47,550 nt of DNA from NCBI RefSeq assembly GCF_014650895.1, contig NZ_BMVV01000039.1, positions 1 through 47,550 of the forward strand, in the 5' to 3' direction. How positions within the stretch are numbered: position 1 is the stretch's first letter; every line of letters starts with the position of its first letter. Below the pieces are notes generated by a model, which ran no database searches, was not told the origin of the DNA, and was given only the letters and a program-made list of their open reading frames with translations. Shown here one piece after another: positions 6,739-14,257 of this stretch. A program made the position numbers and the translations under genes. This DNA is from Streptomyces omiyaensis (GTDB lineage: Bacteria; Actinomycetota; Actinomycetes; Streptomycetales; Streptomycetaceae).

Positions 6739-8253
6739 TCAAACCCCTCCCGCCGCAGAGGATTTACCGCCGGTACGCCGTGCTGTGCCGTGGTGCGGCC
6801 GGAACGCGACCCGCACCGTCAGCCCACCGCCCTCCTCCTCCGGGTGCGCCGACGCCGTCGCGGTGGCGCCGTGCGCGCGGGCGATCGCGTCGACGATCGA
6901 CAGGCCGAGGCCGGCGCCCTCGCCGGGTGCGTGGGTGCGTTCGTTCAGCCGGCGGAAGGGCTCGAAGAGCAGCGCGACGGTGTCGGGCGGGACGACCGGG
7001 CCGGTGTTGGTCACCTCGATCCCGGTTCCCGGGCCGGTGCGCACCTCGACCCGGCCGTGCGGGACGTTGTGCCGCACCGCGTTCGCCACCAGATTGTGCA
7101 GCAGGCGCTCCAGGAGCACCGGGTCCCCCTCCACGTCCAGCGGCAGCGCCCGCACGTCGAGGGTCACGTCCCGCTCCGCCGCCTCGCCGGCCAGCGCGGC
7201 CGCCGCCCGCCGGGCGAGCTCGTCCACCGCGACGGTGCCGCGCTCCTTGAGGCCCTGCTCGGAGGCGGCCAGGAGCAGCAGGCCCTCGATGATCCGCTCG
7301 CTGCCGTCCGCGACCTCGATCAGCTTCGCCCGCATCCGCGCCACCCGCCCGGGAGACGGGTCGCCCGCGAGCCCGATCTCGGCCGCCGCCCGCTGCACGG
7401 CGAGCGGGGTGCGCAGCTCGTGCGCGGCGTTGGCGGCGAACCGCTGCTGGGCGGAGACCAGGCGCTCCATCCGGCCGAGCATGTCGTCGAAGGTGTCGGC
7501 GAGGCGCTTGAGCTCGCCGGGCGGCGCGTCGAGGGCGATCCTCTCGTGCAGGTTTTCCCCGGAGAGACGGCGGGCCGTGTCGGTGATGACGGCGATCGGC
7601 CGGAGCACCCTGCCCGCCGTCCACCAGGCGAGGGCGACCGACAGGACCGCGTAGCAGACGAGGACGGCGACGGAGACGGTGAGCAGCCGGTCGAGGGCGG
7701 CGGCCTCCGCCGCGTCGCTCACCGTCCGCGTGATCGCCAGCGCCTCGCGCGGGGAGGCGCCCGTCCCCGGGGAGGGCAGCGGACCGGCGGGCGCGGCGCT
7801 CGGCGGCCCGCTGGGAAGGGCCGTCGCCCACGGGACCGTCGTCCACGGGGTCGTCGCCCACGGGGCCGTCGGTCCGTCGAGCCGCTGCGCCGGGACGGCC
7901 GTGGTCACGGCCATGCTGATCGACGAGTACATGCCTTCTCCCACGAGGACGTATACGACGCCCGTGAGCAGCGAACCGGCGAGCACGAGCAACCCGGCGT
8001 AGAGCGCCGTCAGCCGCGCCCGCTCGCCGCGGAAGGCCGGCAGCTGCGCGGCCGCCCCGCCGGGGGCCGCCGCACCGGAGTTCCGGGACCGCCGCCGAGC
8101 CCGCCGGGAGGCGAGTCGCCCGCGCGGACCGGGACCCCCGTGTTCCCCGCGTACACCGGGACCCCCGTGTTCCCCGCGTACACCGGCTTCCCCGCGCTCC
8201 CCGTGGCCGTCGTCCGCGGCGTGCCCCCCGTGTGCCTCCCGCCGCCCCTTCAC
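6739..8253 (-). CDS. sensor histidine kinase (VanS-like, HAMP-containing)
   Basis: The 504-residue kinase has a low-complexity basic N-terminal tail of about 75 residues, TM1 (about 80-100, ALYAGLLVLAGSLLTGVVYV), an extracellular loop with PWATTPWTTVPWAT repeats, TM2 (about 185-203), and HAMP (RRLSGENLHERIAL). The DHp domain has the phospho-His in FAANAAHELRTPL, and the HATPase domain has N box LLHNLVANAVRHN and G boxes VTNTG and GEGAGLGLSIV. It phosphorylates the response regulator whose gene overlaps it: GTG 8253 overlaps the regulator stop by 4 nt (GTGA), so the two are translationally coupled. The neighbouring divergent exporter suggests response to an envelope or antibiotic stress. Both N-terminal tail and sensor loop contain short tandem repeats. 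Confidence 0.93.
   Translation of the reverse strand: MKGRREAHGGHAADDGHGERGEAGVRGEHGGPGVRGEHGGPGPRGRLASRRARRRSRNSGAAAPGGAAAQLPAFRGERARLTALYAGLLVLAGSLLTGVVYVLVGEGMYSSISMAVTTAVPAQRLDGPTAPWATTPWTTVPWATALPSGPPSAAPAGPLPSPGTGASPREALAITRTVSDAAEAAALDRLLTVSVAVLVCYAVLSVALAWWTAGRVLRPIAVITDTARRLSGENLHERIALDAPPGELKRLADTFDDMLGRMERLVSAQQRFAANAAHELRTPLAVQRAAAEIGLAGDPSPGRVARMRAKLIEVADGSERIIEGLLLLAASEQGLKERGTVAVDELARRAAAALAGEAAERDVTLDVRALPLDVEGDPVLLERLLHNLVANAVRHNVPHGRVEVRTGPGTGIEVTNTGPVVPPDTVALLFEPFRRLNERTHAPGEGAGLGLSIVDAIARAHGATATASAHPEEEGGGLTVRVAFRPHHGTARRTGGKSSAAGGV
7822..7866. repeat. 15-bp tandem repeat x3 in the kinase sensor loop
   Basis: Three 15-bp units (7822-7836, 7837-7851, 7852-7866) encode the PWATT/PWTTV/PWATA pentapeptides of the extracellular loop. 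Confidence 0.85.
8131..8184. repeat. 27-bp direct repeat x2 in the kinase N-terminal tail
   Basis: Two identical 27-bp units (8131-8157, 8158-8184) stand in tandem, with a partial third copy after. On the minus strand they encode the 9-residue repeat GVRGEHGGP. Confidence 0.9.
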
Positions 8254-8909
8254 GACGCGATCCGGTAGCCCGCGCCCGGCACCGTCTCCACCACCGGTGG
8301 CTCTCCGAGCTTGGCGCGGAGCTTGCTGAGGGTCACCCGCACCGCGTTCGTGCGGTAGCTGGTGTGCTCCTCCCAGACCTGCTCGATCAGGTCCTCGCCG
8401 CTCACCACCGCTCCCTCGGCCCGCAGCAGCTCCTCCAGCACGCCGAACTCCTTGGGGGAGAGGTGGAGGTGCCGGCCGTCGCGGCTGGCCTGGCGGCGGG
8501 CGGTGTCCAGCACGATCCCGGCCCGTTCGAGGACGGGCGGCAGCGCGGGCCGGGCCCGGCGGCCGAGGGCCAGGACGCGGGCGAGCAGCTCGTCGTACGC
8601 GAACGGCTTGGCGAGGTAGTCGTCGGCGCCGAGTCCGAGGCCCTCGACCCGGTCCCGTACGGTGCCGGCGGCCGTCAGCATCAGGATCCGGGTCATCAGC
8701 CGCTGCTCGAGCACCCGGCGGCACACGTCGTCGCCGTGCGTCCCCGGCAGGTCCCGGTCGAGGACGAGGACGTCGTACTCCCCGAGCCGGAGCTTCCGCA
8801 GGGCTTCGAGGCCGTCGGTCGCCACGTCCACGGCGAGCGCGTCCCGGCGCAGCCCTTCCGCGATCATCTCCGCGAGGAACGCCTCGTCCTCCACCACCAG
8901 TACGCGCAT
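8250..8909 (-). CDS. OmpR/PhoB-family response regulator
   Basis: The product is 219 residues. The receiver domain (1-118) has the acidic pair Glu7-Asp8, phospho-acceptor Asp51 (VLVLDRDLPG), Thr79 and Lys101 (YLAKPF). A winged-helix Trans_reg_C domain (about 125-218) has HLSPKEFGVLEELLRA, the recognition helix NAVRVTLSKLRAKLG and the ending GAGYRIAS. Cytoplasmic transcription factor, partner of the overlapping kinase gene. ATG 8909 has AGGGG about 4-5 nt upstream. It is divergent from the lipoprotein/exporter operon across a 90-bp gap, so the shared intergenic region is its likely target. Confidence 0.95.
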   Translation of the reverse strand: MRVLVVEDEAFLAEMIAEGLRRDALAVDVATDGLEALRKLRLGEYDVLVLDRDLPGTHGDDVCRRVLEQRLMTRILMLTAAGTVRDRVEGLGLGADDYLAKPFAYDELLARVLALGRRARPALPPVLERAGIVLDTARRQASRDGRHLHLSPKEFGVLEELLRAEGAVVSGEDLIEQVWEEHTSYRTNAVRVTLSKLRAKLGEPPVVETVPGAGYRIAS

Positions 8910-8998
8910 GACCCCTGTGTATCCGAAAGGGACCTTTCGCCGATGTAAACGAAACCGCTGAGAGAAACGAAACACCCCCGCGCGGCACCGTCGCCGCC
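8910..8998. promoter_or_regulatory. divergent promoter region, regulator / exporter operon
   Basis: This 89-bp gap separates two divergent operons and must hold both promoters. It is AT-richer than its flanks and contains GAAAC three times at 8950, 8964 and 8969 (the first and second 14 bp apart, the third 5 bp on), a possible binding pattern for the response regulator. No confident -35/-10 boxes were assigned. Confidence 0.45.
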
Positions 8999-9493
8999 AT
9001 GACGATTCGACGGATCATCCGGACGGCCGCCCCCTCCCTGGCCGCGGCCCTCGCCCTCTTCGCCACCGCCTGCTCGGGCTCCGCGGCCGGAGGGAAGGAC
9101 GAAGGAAGCGCGAGCGACGAGGGAAAGAAGGCCGACCAGGCCTTCGAGCACCGCAGGTGCCTGCGCGAGCAGGGCCTCGACGTGCCCGAGCCGAAGCCGG
9201 GCGAGCAGGGGGTCGGGCTGACGATCGGCGGCGACGGCATGTCCAAGGAGAAGATGGAGAAGGCCTTCAAGGCCTGCGCGGACAAGGCCGGCGGCGCCGG
9301 GTTCGGCAAGGAGCCGACGCAGGCCGACAAGGACAAGGCGCTCGCGTACGCGAAGTGCATGCGCGAGAACGGCTTCCCCATGCCCGACCCGGCCTTCGAC
9401 GGCGCGGCCCAGAAGGCCCTGCCGATACCGCAGGGCGCGGAGAAGCAGAAGTTCGAGAAGGCCGTGAAGGCGTGCGAAGGCGTCGCCCGATGA
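8999..9493 (+). CDS. lipoprotein with duplicated Cys motif, exporter-associated
   Basis: This 164-residue lipoprotein has a basic N-terminus, a hydrophobic stretch and a lipobox ending FATAC, with Cys25 as the likely lipidated residue. The mature part holds two copies of one motif: HRRCLREQGLDVPEPKPG and YAKCMRENGFPMPDPAFDG, each followed by an F-K-A-x-K/A-C segment (KAFKACADKAGG, FEKAVKACEGV). Such CMRxxG-PDP proteins are common in actinobacteria next to peptidoglycan-binding membrane-fusion proteins and MacB-type exporters, but their role is unknown. It is the first gene of the exporter operon; its stop overlaps the next ATG (ATGA). The paired Cys residues could form disulfides outside the cell (inference). 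Confidence 0.8.
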   Translation: MTIRRIIRTAAPSLAAALALFATACSGSAAGGKDEGSASDEGKKADQAFEHRRCLREQGLDVPEPKPGEQGVGLTIGGDGMSKEKMEKAFKACADKAGGAGFGKEPTQADKDKALAYAKCMRENGFPMPDPAFDGAAQKALPIPQGAEKQKFEKAVKACEGVAR

Positions 9494-10620
9494 GCGGCGG
9501 CACGCCGGACCCCCGCGCCGCCGGGGCGCGGCCGCTGGGGCGGCGCCGGCTCGGACTCGCCCTCGTGACGCTCCTCGCCCTCACGGGCGGCGGCGTCGCC
9601 GTCACCGCCCTCGCGACCCCGTCGAAGGGTCCGGCCGGCGACGCCGGTGCGCAGGGACTGCCGCCGGCCACCGCGCCGGTCACCCGCGGCGACCTCACGG
9701 ACAGCTCCCGGCGCGACGGCACCCTCGGCCACCTGGGGGAGCGGAGGATCAACGCGGGCGGCCCCGGCGGCACCCTCACCTGGCTCGCCCCGGCCGGCTC
9801 CGTCGTGGAGCGCGACGAGCGGCTGTACGAGGTCGACGGCGAGGCCGTCCGGCTGATGTACGGCGAGGAGCCCATGTACCGGAACCTCAAGACCGGCGAC
9901 ACGGGCAAGGACGTGCGGCAGCTGGAGGAGAACCTCGCCGCGCTCGGCCACACCGGCTTCGACGTGGACGACGAGTACACCGCCAAGACCGCCGCGGCGG
10001 TCGGGCGCTGGCAGAAGTCCCACGGCCTGAAGCGGACCGGCACCGTCGGCCCGGACCGGATCGCCTTCGCGGGCGGCGCGGTGCGGGTCAAGGAAGCGGG
10101 CGCGGACGCGGGCGGCGGCCGGATCGCCCCCGGCGACCGGCTCTCCACCGGCACCCCGGTCCTCACCGTGACCGGCTCCGAGCGGGTCGTCACCTTCGAG
10201 GTCCCGGCCTCCGAGGCCGCGTCCGCGAAGACCGGCACCAAGGTCGTGGTGACGCTCCCGGACGGGACGCGGCTGCCGGGCGAGGTGTCCACCGTCGGCA
10301 GGACCGCGACGGCCGGCGACGACCCGCAGGACAGGACCCCGAAGATCGACGTCACCGTCGCCTTCGACGACCCGGGCAAGGCCGGGGGCGTCGACCAGTC
10401 CCCGGTCGCCGTCGAACTCGCCGGCGAGACCCGCCGGGACGTCCTCTCCGTTCCCGTCAACGCCCTCCTCGCCCTTCCCGACGGCGGGTTCGGCGTCCAG
10501 GTCGTGGAGAACGGGACGGCCCGGGACGTCAGGGTCGAGCTCGGCATGTTCGCACAGGGCCGGGTCGAGGTCAGCGGCGACGGCCTGCGCGCGGGCGCGA
10601 AGGTCGGGGTGCCGTCCTGA
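9490..10620 (+). CDS. peptidoglycan-binding / membrane-fusion-like efflux adaptor
   Basis: The product is 376 residues: one N-terminal TM segment (about 20-40), PVTRGDLTDSSRRDGTLG (first beta-hairpin of HlyD-type adaptors), and GGTLTWLAPAGSVVERDERLYEVDG (lipoyl-like half). A PG_binding_1 domain (about 130-185; LKTGDTGKDVRQLEENLAAL, YTAKTAAAVGRWQKSHGL) replaces the usual coiled coil. Adaptor beta-barrel strands complete the C-terminal half. In actinobacteria this architecture accompanies MacB-type exporters and could anchor the complex to the wall. ATG 9490 overlaps the previous stop and its own TGA overlaps the next ATG, so it sits inside a four-gene coupled operon. Confidence 0.85.
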   Translation: MSGGTPDPRAAGARPLGRRRLGLALVTLLALTGGGVAVTALATPSKGPAGDAGAQGLPPATAPVTRGDLTDSSRRDGTLGHLGERRINAGGPGGTLTWLAPAGSVVERDERLYEVDGEAVRLMYGEEPMYRNLKTGDTGKDVRQLEENLAALGHTGFDVDDEYTAKTAAAVGRWQKSHGLKRTGTVGPDRIAFAGGAVRVKEAGADAGGGRIAPGDRLSTGTPVLTVTGSERVVTFEVPASEAASAKTGTKVVVTLPDGTRLPGEVSTVGRTATAGDDPQDRTPKIDVTVAFDDPGKAGGVDQSPVAVELAGETRRDVLSVPVNALLALPDGGFGVQVVENGTARDVRVELGMFAQGRVEVSGDGLRAGAKVGVPS

Positions 10621-11588
10621 TGACCGGCACGCACCGTCCCGCCCCCGGCCTCGGCCGTGATCCCGTCGGCTCTCCTGCTCACGGTCCCGTCGACTCTCCT
10701 GTCCACGGTCCCGTCGGCTCTCCTGCTCACGGTCCCGTCGACTCTCCTGTCCACGGTCCCGTCGGCTCTCCTGCTCACGGTCCCGTCGGCCGTCCCGTCC
10801 ACGGTCCCGTCGACCTCCCGGGCCGGGGCCCTGACGCGGCCGGAAACCCGCCGTGCCACGGGTCCGGCGGTCCGGCGCCGGACGCTCGGGCCTCCCGGAC
10901 GCCCGTCGTCGAACTGCGGAACGTCGTCAAGGAGTACGCGGGCGGCGTCCGCGCGCTCGACGGCGTCCACCTCACCGTGGAGGAGGGCGAACTCCTCGGC
11001 ATCGTCGGCCCCTCGGGCTCCGGCAAGTCGACCCTCCTCCACATCGTCGGCACCCTCGACCGGCCGACCACCGGCACCGTCGCGATCGCCGGCCACGACA
11101 TCGCCGCGCTCGCCGACCGGAAGCTCTCCGCGCTGCGCGCCCGCCACATCGGCTTCGTCTTCCAGGCCTTCCACCTCGCTCCGGGCGTCACCGCCGTGGA
11201 CAACGTGGCCGAGGGGCTCCTGTACTCCGGACTGCCCCGGGCCCGCCGCCGCGCGCTCGCCGCGGAGGCGCTGGCCCGGGTCGGGCTCGCCGACCGCGCC
11301 CGGCACCGGCCGCACGAACTGTCCGGCGGCCAGAAGCAGCGCGTCGCGATCGCCCGCGCGATCGTCGGACAGCCCGACCTGCTGCTCGCCGACGAACCCA
11401 CCGGTGCGCTGGACACGGCGTCCGGCGAGGCCGTCGTGGAACTGCTGCACAGTCTGAACCGGGAGGGCGCCACGATCGCCGTCATCACCCACGACACCGA
11501 GATCGCGCAGCGCCTGCCCCGGCGGGTCCGGATCCGGGACGGACGGGTCGTCGCCGACTCGGCGCGCGGAAAGGCCGTGGTCCGATGA
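10620..11588 (+). CDS. ABC transporter ATPase (MacB/LolD type) with repeat-rich N-terminal extension
   Basis: The product is 322 residues. The ATPase core begins near residue 95 (TPVVELRNVVKEY). It has Walker A GPSGSGKST, Q-loop VFQAFHLAPG, signature LSGGQKQRVAIARA, Walker B LLLADEPTGALD and H-loop VITHD, so it should be active. The first 90 or so residues are an unusual proline/histidine-rich tail made of 8-residue repeats (SPAHGPVD/SPVHGPVG). Related ATPases start directly before the core, and no good internal start was found there, so the tail is probably translated from ATG 10620, which overlaps the preceding TGA. It pairs with the permease that overlaps its 3' end. Confidence 0.92.
   Translation: MTGTHRPAPGLGRDPVGSPAHGPVDSPVHGPVGSPAHGPVDSPVHGPVGSPAHGPVGRPVHGPVDLPGRGPDAAGNPPCHGSGGPAPDARASRTPVVELRNVVKEYAGGVRALDGVHLTVEEGELLGIVGPSGSGKSTLLHIVGTLDRPTTGTVAIAGHDIAALADRKLSALRARHIGFVFQAFHLAPGVTAVDNVAEGLLYSGLPRARRRALAAEALARVGLADRARHRPHELSGGQKQRVAIARAIVGQPDLLLADEPTGALDTASGEAVVELLHSLNREGATIAVITHDTEIAQRLPRRVRIRDGRVVADSARGKAVVR
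10661..10828. repeat. 24-bp tandem repeat, seven units, coding
   Basis: Six good 24-bp units start at 10661, 10685, 10709, 10733, 10757 and 10781, plus a degenerate seventh ending near 10828. Units 1/3/5 and 2/4 are identical within each set, so the array also has a 48-bp higher-order period. It encodes the N-terminal tail of the ABC ATPase. Confidence 0.95.
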
Positions 11589-12946
11589 GCGACAGGCGGA
11601 AGAAGGCGCACGCGCCGCACGCGCCGATCGAGCCGACCGCGTCCGGCGTGCCCACCGTGTCGACCGCGTCCGCCGTGCCCGTCACGTCCCCCGTGCCCGT
11701 CACGTCCGCCGTGCCGACGGCGTCCGGACGGCGGGCCGCGTCCGGACGGCGGGCCGTGGCGCTCAAGGCCCGCAGGCTCGGCCCGCGCGACGTCCTGCAC
11801 GTCGGCTCGGCCGGACTGCGCAGTCGGCCCGCGCGGGTCGTGCTGTCGGCGCTCGGCATCGCCATCGGCATCGCGACGATGATCGCGGTCGTCGGCATCT
11901 CGGCGTCCAGCCAGGCGCAGCTGCTCCAGCGGCTCGACGCCCTCGGCACCAACCTGCTGGTCGCCGAGCCCGGCGAGGGGATGTTCAGCGGCCAGGAGGT
12001 GAAGCTGCCCAAGGACGCCGTCGGCATGGTCGGCCGCATCGACGGCGTGGAGGGGGCGGGCGCGAGCGGCGACCTCCGGCACGCGGTGCGCCGCTCGCAG
12101 GTGATCCCGGAGGAGGAGACCGGCGGCATCGCCGTGAAGGCGGCGACCGAGGGGCTCCTCGGCGTGCTCCGCGGCACGACGGCGTCCGGCACCTGGCTGA
12201 ACGCGGCCAACGGCCGCTACCCGGCCGTGGTCCTCGGGCACGTCGCCGCCGAACGCCTCGGCATCGACCGGCCGGGCCGCCAGGTCTGGATCGGCGACCG
12301 GTACTTCACCGTGGTCGGCGTCCTCGCCCCCCTCCCGCTCGCCCCCGAGATCGAGCGCGCCGCGCTGGTCGGCTGGGAGGGCGCACAGCGGCTCCTCGGC
12401 TTCGACGGCCACCCCACGGCGGTGTACGAGCGGTCCACGGACGCCTCCGTCCGCCGGGTCCAGCGGCTCCTCGCCCCGACGATCGACCCGCGGAACCCGC
12501 AGAACGTGGCGGTGAGCGACCCGTCCGAGGCGCTGAAGGCGAAGGCGGCGACCGAGGGGGCCTTCTCCACGCTGCTCCTGGGGCTCGGCGGGATCGCCCT
12601 CCTCGTGGGCGGCGTCGGCGTCGCCAACACGATGATCATCTCGGTCCTGGAGCGCCGCCACGAGATCGGCCTGCGCCGTTCGCTCGGTGCGACGAGGGGC
12701 CAGATCCGGATCCAGTTCGTCACGGAGTCCCTGATGCTCTCCGGGCTCGGAGGCGTCGCCGGGGTGGCGTTGGGCACGGCGGCGACGGGCGTGTACGCCG
12801 CCGCCGGCGGCCTGCCCTGGGTGGTCCCGCCGTGGGCGGCGGGCGCGGGCTTCGTCGCGACGCTCGCGATCGGCACGGTCGCGGGCCTCTACCCGGCGGT
12901 CCGCGCCTCCCGGCAGTCGCCGACCGCGGCCCTGGCGGCGGGGTAG
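11585..12946 (+). CDS. MacB-like ABC transporter permease
   Basis: The product is 453 residues. After a Val/Thr/Ala/Pro repeat tail (about 1-55) come TM1 (about 84-106), a MacB_PCD extracellular domain (about 107-335), and an FtsX C-terminal domain with three TM segments (about 340-365, 393-415, 423-442). The conserved SVLERRHEIGLRRSLGATRGQI loop and final AVRASRQSPTAALAAG are typical of MacB/YknZ permeases. With the ATPase and adaptor it should form an exporter of peptides, antibiotics or lipids; the substrate is not evident. ATG 11585 overlaps the ATPase stop (ATGA). It ends the operon. Confidence 0.93.
   Translation: MSDRRKKAHAPHAPIEPTASGVPTVSTASAVPVTSPVPVTSAVPTASGRRAASGRRAVALKARRLGPRDVLHVGSAGLRSRPARVVLSALGIAIGIATMIAVVGISASSQAQLLQRLDALGTNLLVAEPGEGMFSGQEVKLPKDAVGMVGRIDGVEGAGASGDLRHAVRRSQVIPEEETGGIAVKAATEGLLGVLRGTTASGTWLNAANGRYPAVVLGHVAAERLGIDRPGRQVWIGDRYFTVVGVLAPLPLAPEIERAALVGWEGAQRLLGFDGHPTAVYERSTDASVRRVQRLLAPTIDPRNPQNVAVSDPSEALKAKAATEGAFSTLLLGLGGIALLVGGVGVANTMIISVLERRHEIGLRRSLGATRGQIRIQFVTESLMLSGLGGVAGVALGTAATGVYAAAGGLPWVVPPWAAGAGFVATLAIGTVAGLYPAVRASRQSPTAALAAG
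11648..11755. repeat. 18-bp coding repeats in the permease N-terminal tail
   Basis: Two tandem 18-bp pairs are visible: 11675-11692 with 11693-11710 (one difference) and 11720-11737 with 11738-11755 (identical). A weaker related stretch precedes them. They encode the PVTSPV and ASGRRA repeats of the permease tail. Confidence 0.85.
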
Positions 12947-13036
12947 GGCACCTCGCCCCGGCGCGGCGCCCCACCCCGGTACCGCACCCCGCCCTCCTCC
13001 CTCCGCCCTCGTGCGCGCCGGACCGGCCGCGCCGAG

Positions 13037-13074
13037 GGCGGAGCCGTTCCCGGGAGGCGGAGCCGTTCCCGGGA
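13037..13074. repeat. 19-bp direct repeat x2
   Basis: Two identical 19-bp units (13037-13055, 13056-13074) lie in the gap between the convergent permease and LysR genes. They contain GTTCCCGGGA and could fold, but no clear terminator stem was assigned. Confidence 0.85.
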
Positions 13075-13084
13075 GCAGGACCCC

Positions 13085-14062
13085 TCAGTCCCCGTGGTTC
13101 CCGCCCGTCAGTGAGGCGCGGAGCAGGGCCGCCTCCTCGTCGAGGTGGTGCAGGAGCGCCTCCAGGGCCGGGGTGCGGGTGCGGTGGGCGGCCTCGGTGA
13201 CGCCCACCGTGCGGCCGACGGAGGGGAGTTCGACCGGCAGCGCCGCCAGGTGCTCGTCGTCGCGGAGGACCAGTTCCGGCAGGAGCGCCACCATGTCGGT
13301 CTGGAGCAGCAGCGCGCGCATCGTCAGGATGGACGTGCACTCGACCCGGTCGACGGGGAGCGAGAGGCCCCGGTCGACGAAGAGGGCGGCCAGTTCCTGC
13401 CGCAGGGCGGTCTGCTCGACGGGCAGGATCCACGGATGGGCGAGGGCGTCCGCGAGCGTGACGCCCGGGCCGGCCCCGCCGTGCCGCGCCCGCTCCAGCA
13501 GCGGGTGACCGGCCCGTACCGCGAGCCGGATGGGTTCGCGGTAGAGCATGCGCTGGCGGATCCGCTCGCCCCCCTCGCCGTCACCGGACACGGCCCCCAC
13601 CCGTCCGACGATGACGTCGACCTCGCCGCCGAGCAGTGCGGGGTGGAGGACGTCGGGCGTGCCCTCCCGGACCACGACGGTGAGCCGGGGGCGTTCGCGT
13701 TTCAGGCGTGCCACCGCCCGGGGGAGCAGGACGTTCGCCCCGGCCAGCAGGGTGCCCACGGTCACCGTCCCGTCCCGTCCCTGCCGCAGCCCGGTGAGGT
13801 GCTCCTCGGCGCGCCGCACCTCGGCCACCACGGCGCGCGCGTGTCCGACGAGCGCCTCGCCGTACACGGTGGGGAGCATGCCGCGCGGGACGCGGGTGAA
13901 GAGCGGCAGCTCCGCCACCGCCTCCAGTTCCCGCAGGGTCCGGGTCGCGGCGGGCTGCGTGAGGTGCAGCGATTCGGCGGCGCGGACGACGCTCCCGTGC
14001 TCGTACACCGCGATCAGCAGGGTCAGGTGCCGGAACTTCAGCCGGCCGTCCAGGAGATCCAC
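13085..14062 (-). CDS. LysR-family regulator of the 3-hydroxyanthranilate operon
   Basis: The 325-residue product has an N-terminal winged HTH (FRHLTLLIAVYEHGSVVRAAESLHLTQPAATRTLRELE, about 9-45; QPAATRTL is the recognition helix) and a LysR substrate-binding domain (about 95-310) with LTVVVREGTPDVLHPALLGG and DVIVGRVG. GTG 14062 is chosen because GGAAGGAG lies about 10 nt upstream and the HTH then starts at the usual distance. It is divergent from the catabolic operon starting at 14258 across a 195-bp gap, the classic LysR arrangement, and the Pseudomonas nba cluster also has a LysR regulator (NbaR). The inducer is likely a pathway intermediate such as 3-hydroxyanthranilate or a muconate semialdehyde (inference). 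Confidence 0.9.
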   Translation of the reverse strand: MDLLDGRLKFRHLTLLIAVYEHGSVVRAAESLHLTQPAATRTLRELEAVAELPLFTRVPRGMLPTVYGEALVGHARAVVAEVRRAEEHLTGLRQGRDGTVTVGTLLAGANVLLPRAVARLKRERPRLTVVVREGTPDVLHPALLGGEVDVIVGRVGAVSGDGEGGERIRQRMLYREPIRLAVRAGHPLLERARHGGAGPGVTLADALAHPWILPVEQTALRQELAALFVDRGLSLPVDRVECTSILTMRALLLQTDMVALLPELVLRDDEHLAALPVELPSVGRTVGVTEAAHRTRTPALEALLHHLDEEAALLRASLTGGNHGD

Positions 14063-14257
14063 CGTCAGGGCTCCTTCCGGGGGACGCGGGGAGGGAAGCG
14101 GCGCCGTTCCTCCGCCCGGCCCTCCCGGCATACCAGGTTTGCTATACCGCTCTCGCCGATCGGCATTGGATCGGCATAGCTGAGTGGGCGCACTATACCG
14201 ACACGCCCCGGGGGCGAGTTTCGGACAGTCCCCGGCTCAGCAACGGAGGTCTGCAAG
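14063..14257. promoter_or_regulatory. divergent LysR/operon control region with direct and inverted repeats
   Basis: This gap is AT-richer than its flanks. GATCGGCAT occurs twice as a direct repeat 11 bp apart (14158-14166, 14169-14177). An inverted repeat GCCGATC-N7-GATCGGC spans 14155-14175. CTATACCG occurs at 14142-14149 and again at 14193-14200, with a related CATACCAG at 14130-14137. Spacing of one helical turn fits LysR tetramer sites. TATACC at 14194-14199 could be a -10 element for the operon. The ribosome site of the first gene is GGAGG at 14244-14248. Confidence 0.6.

Noticed and set aside
8131..8184. Possible CRISPR-like repeats
   Set aside because: Only two tandem copies without spacers, in frame within the kinase gene; a minisatellite, not a CRISPR array.
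6739..10023. 1094-codon minus-strand frame covering kinase, regulator and the lipoprotein region
   Set aside because: The part beyond 8253 is a shadow of the regulator and of plus-strand genes; the kinase has a clear GTGA start at 8253.
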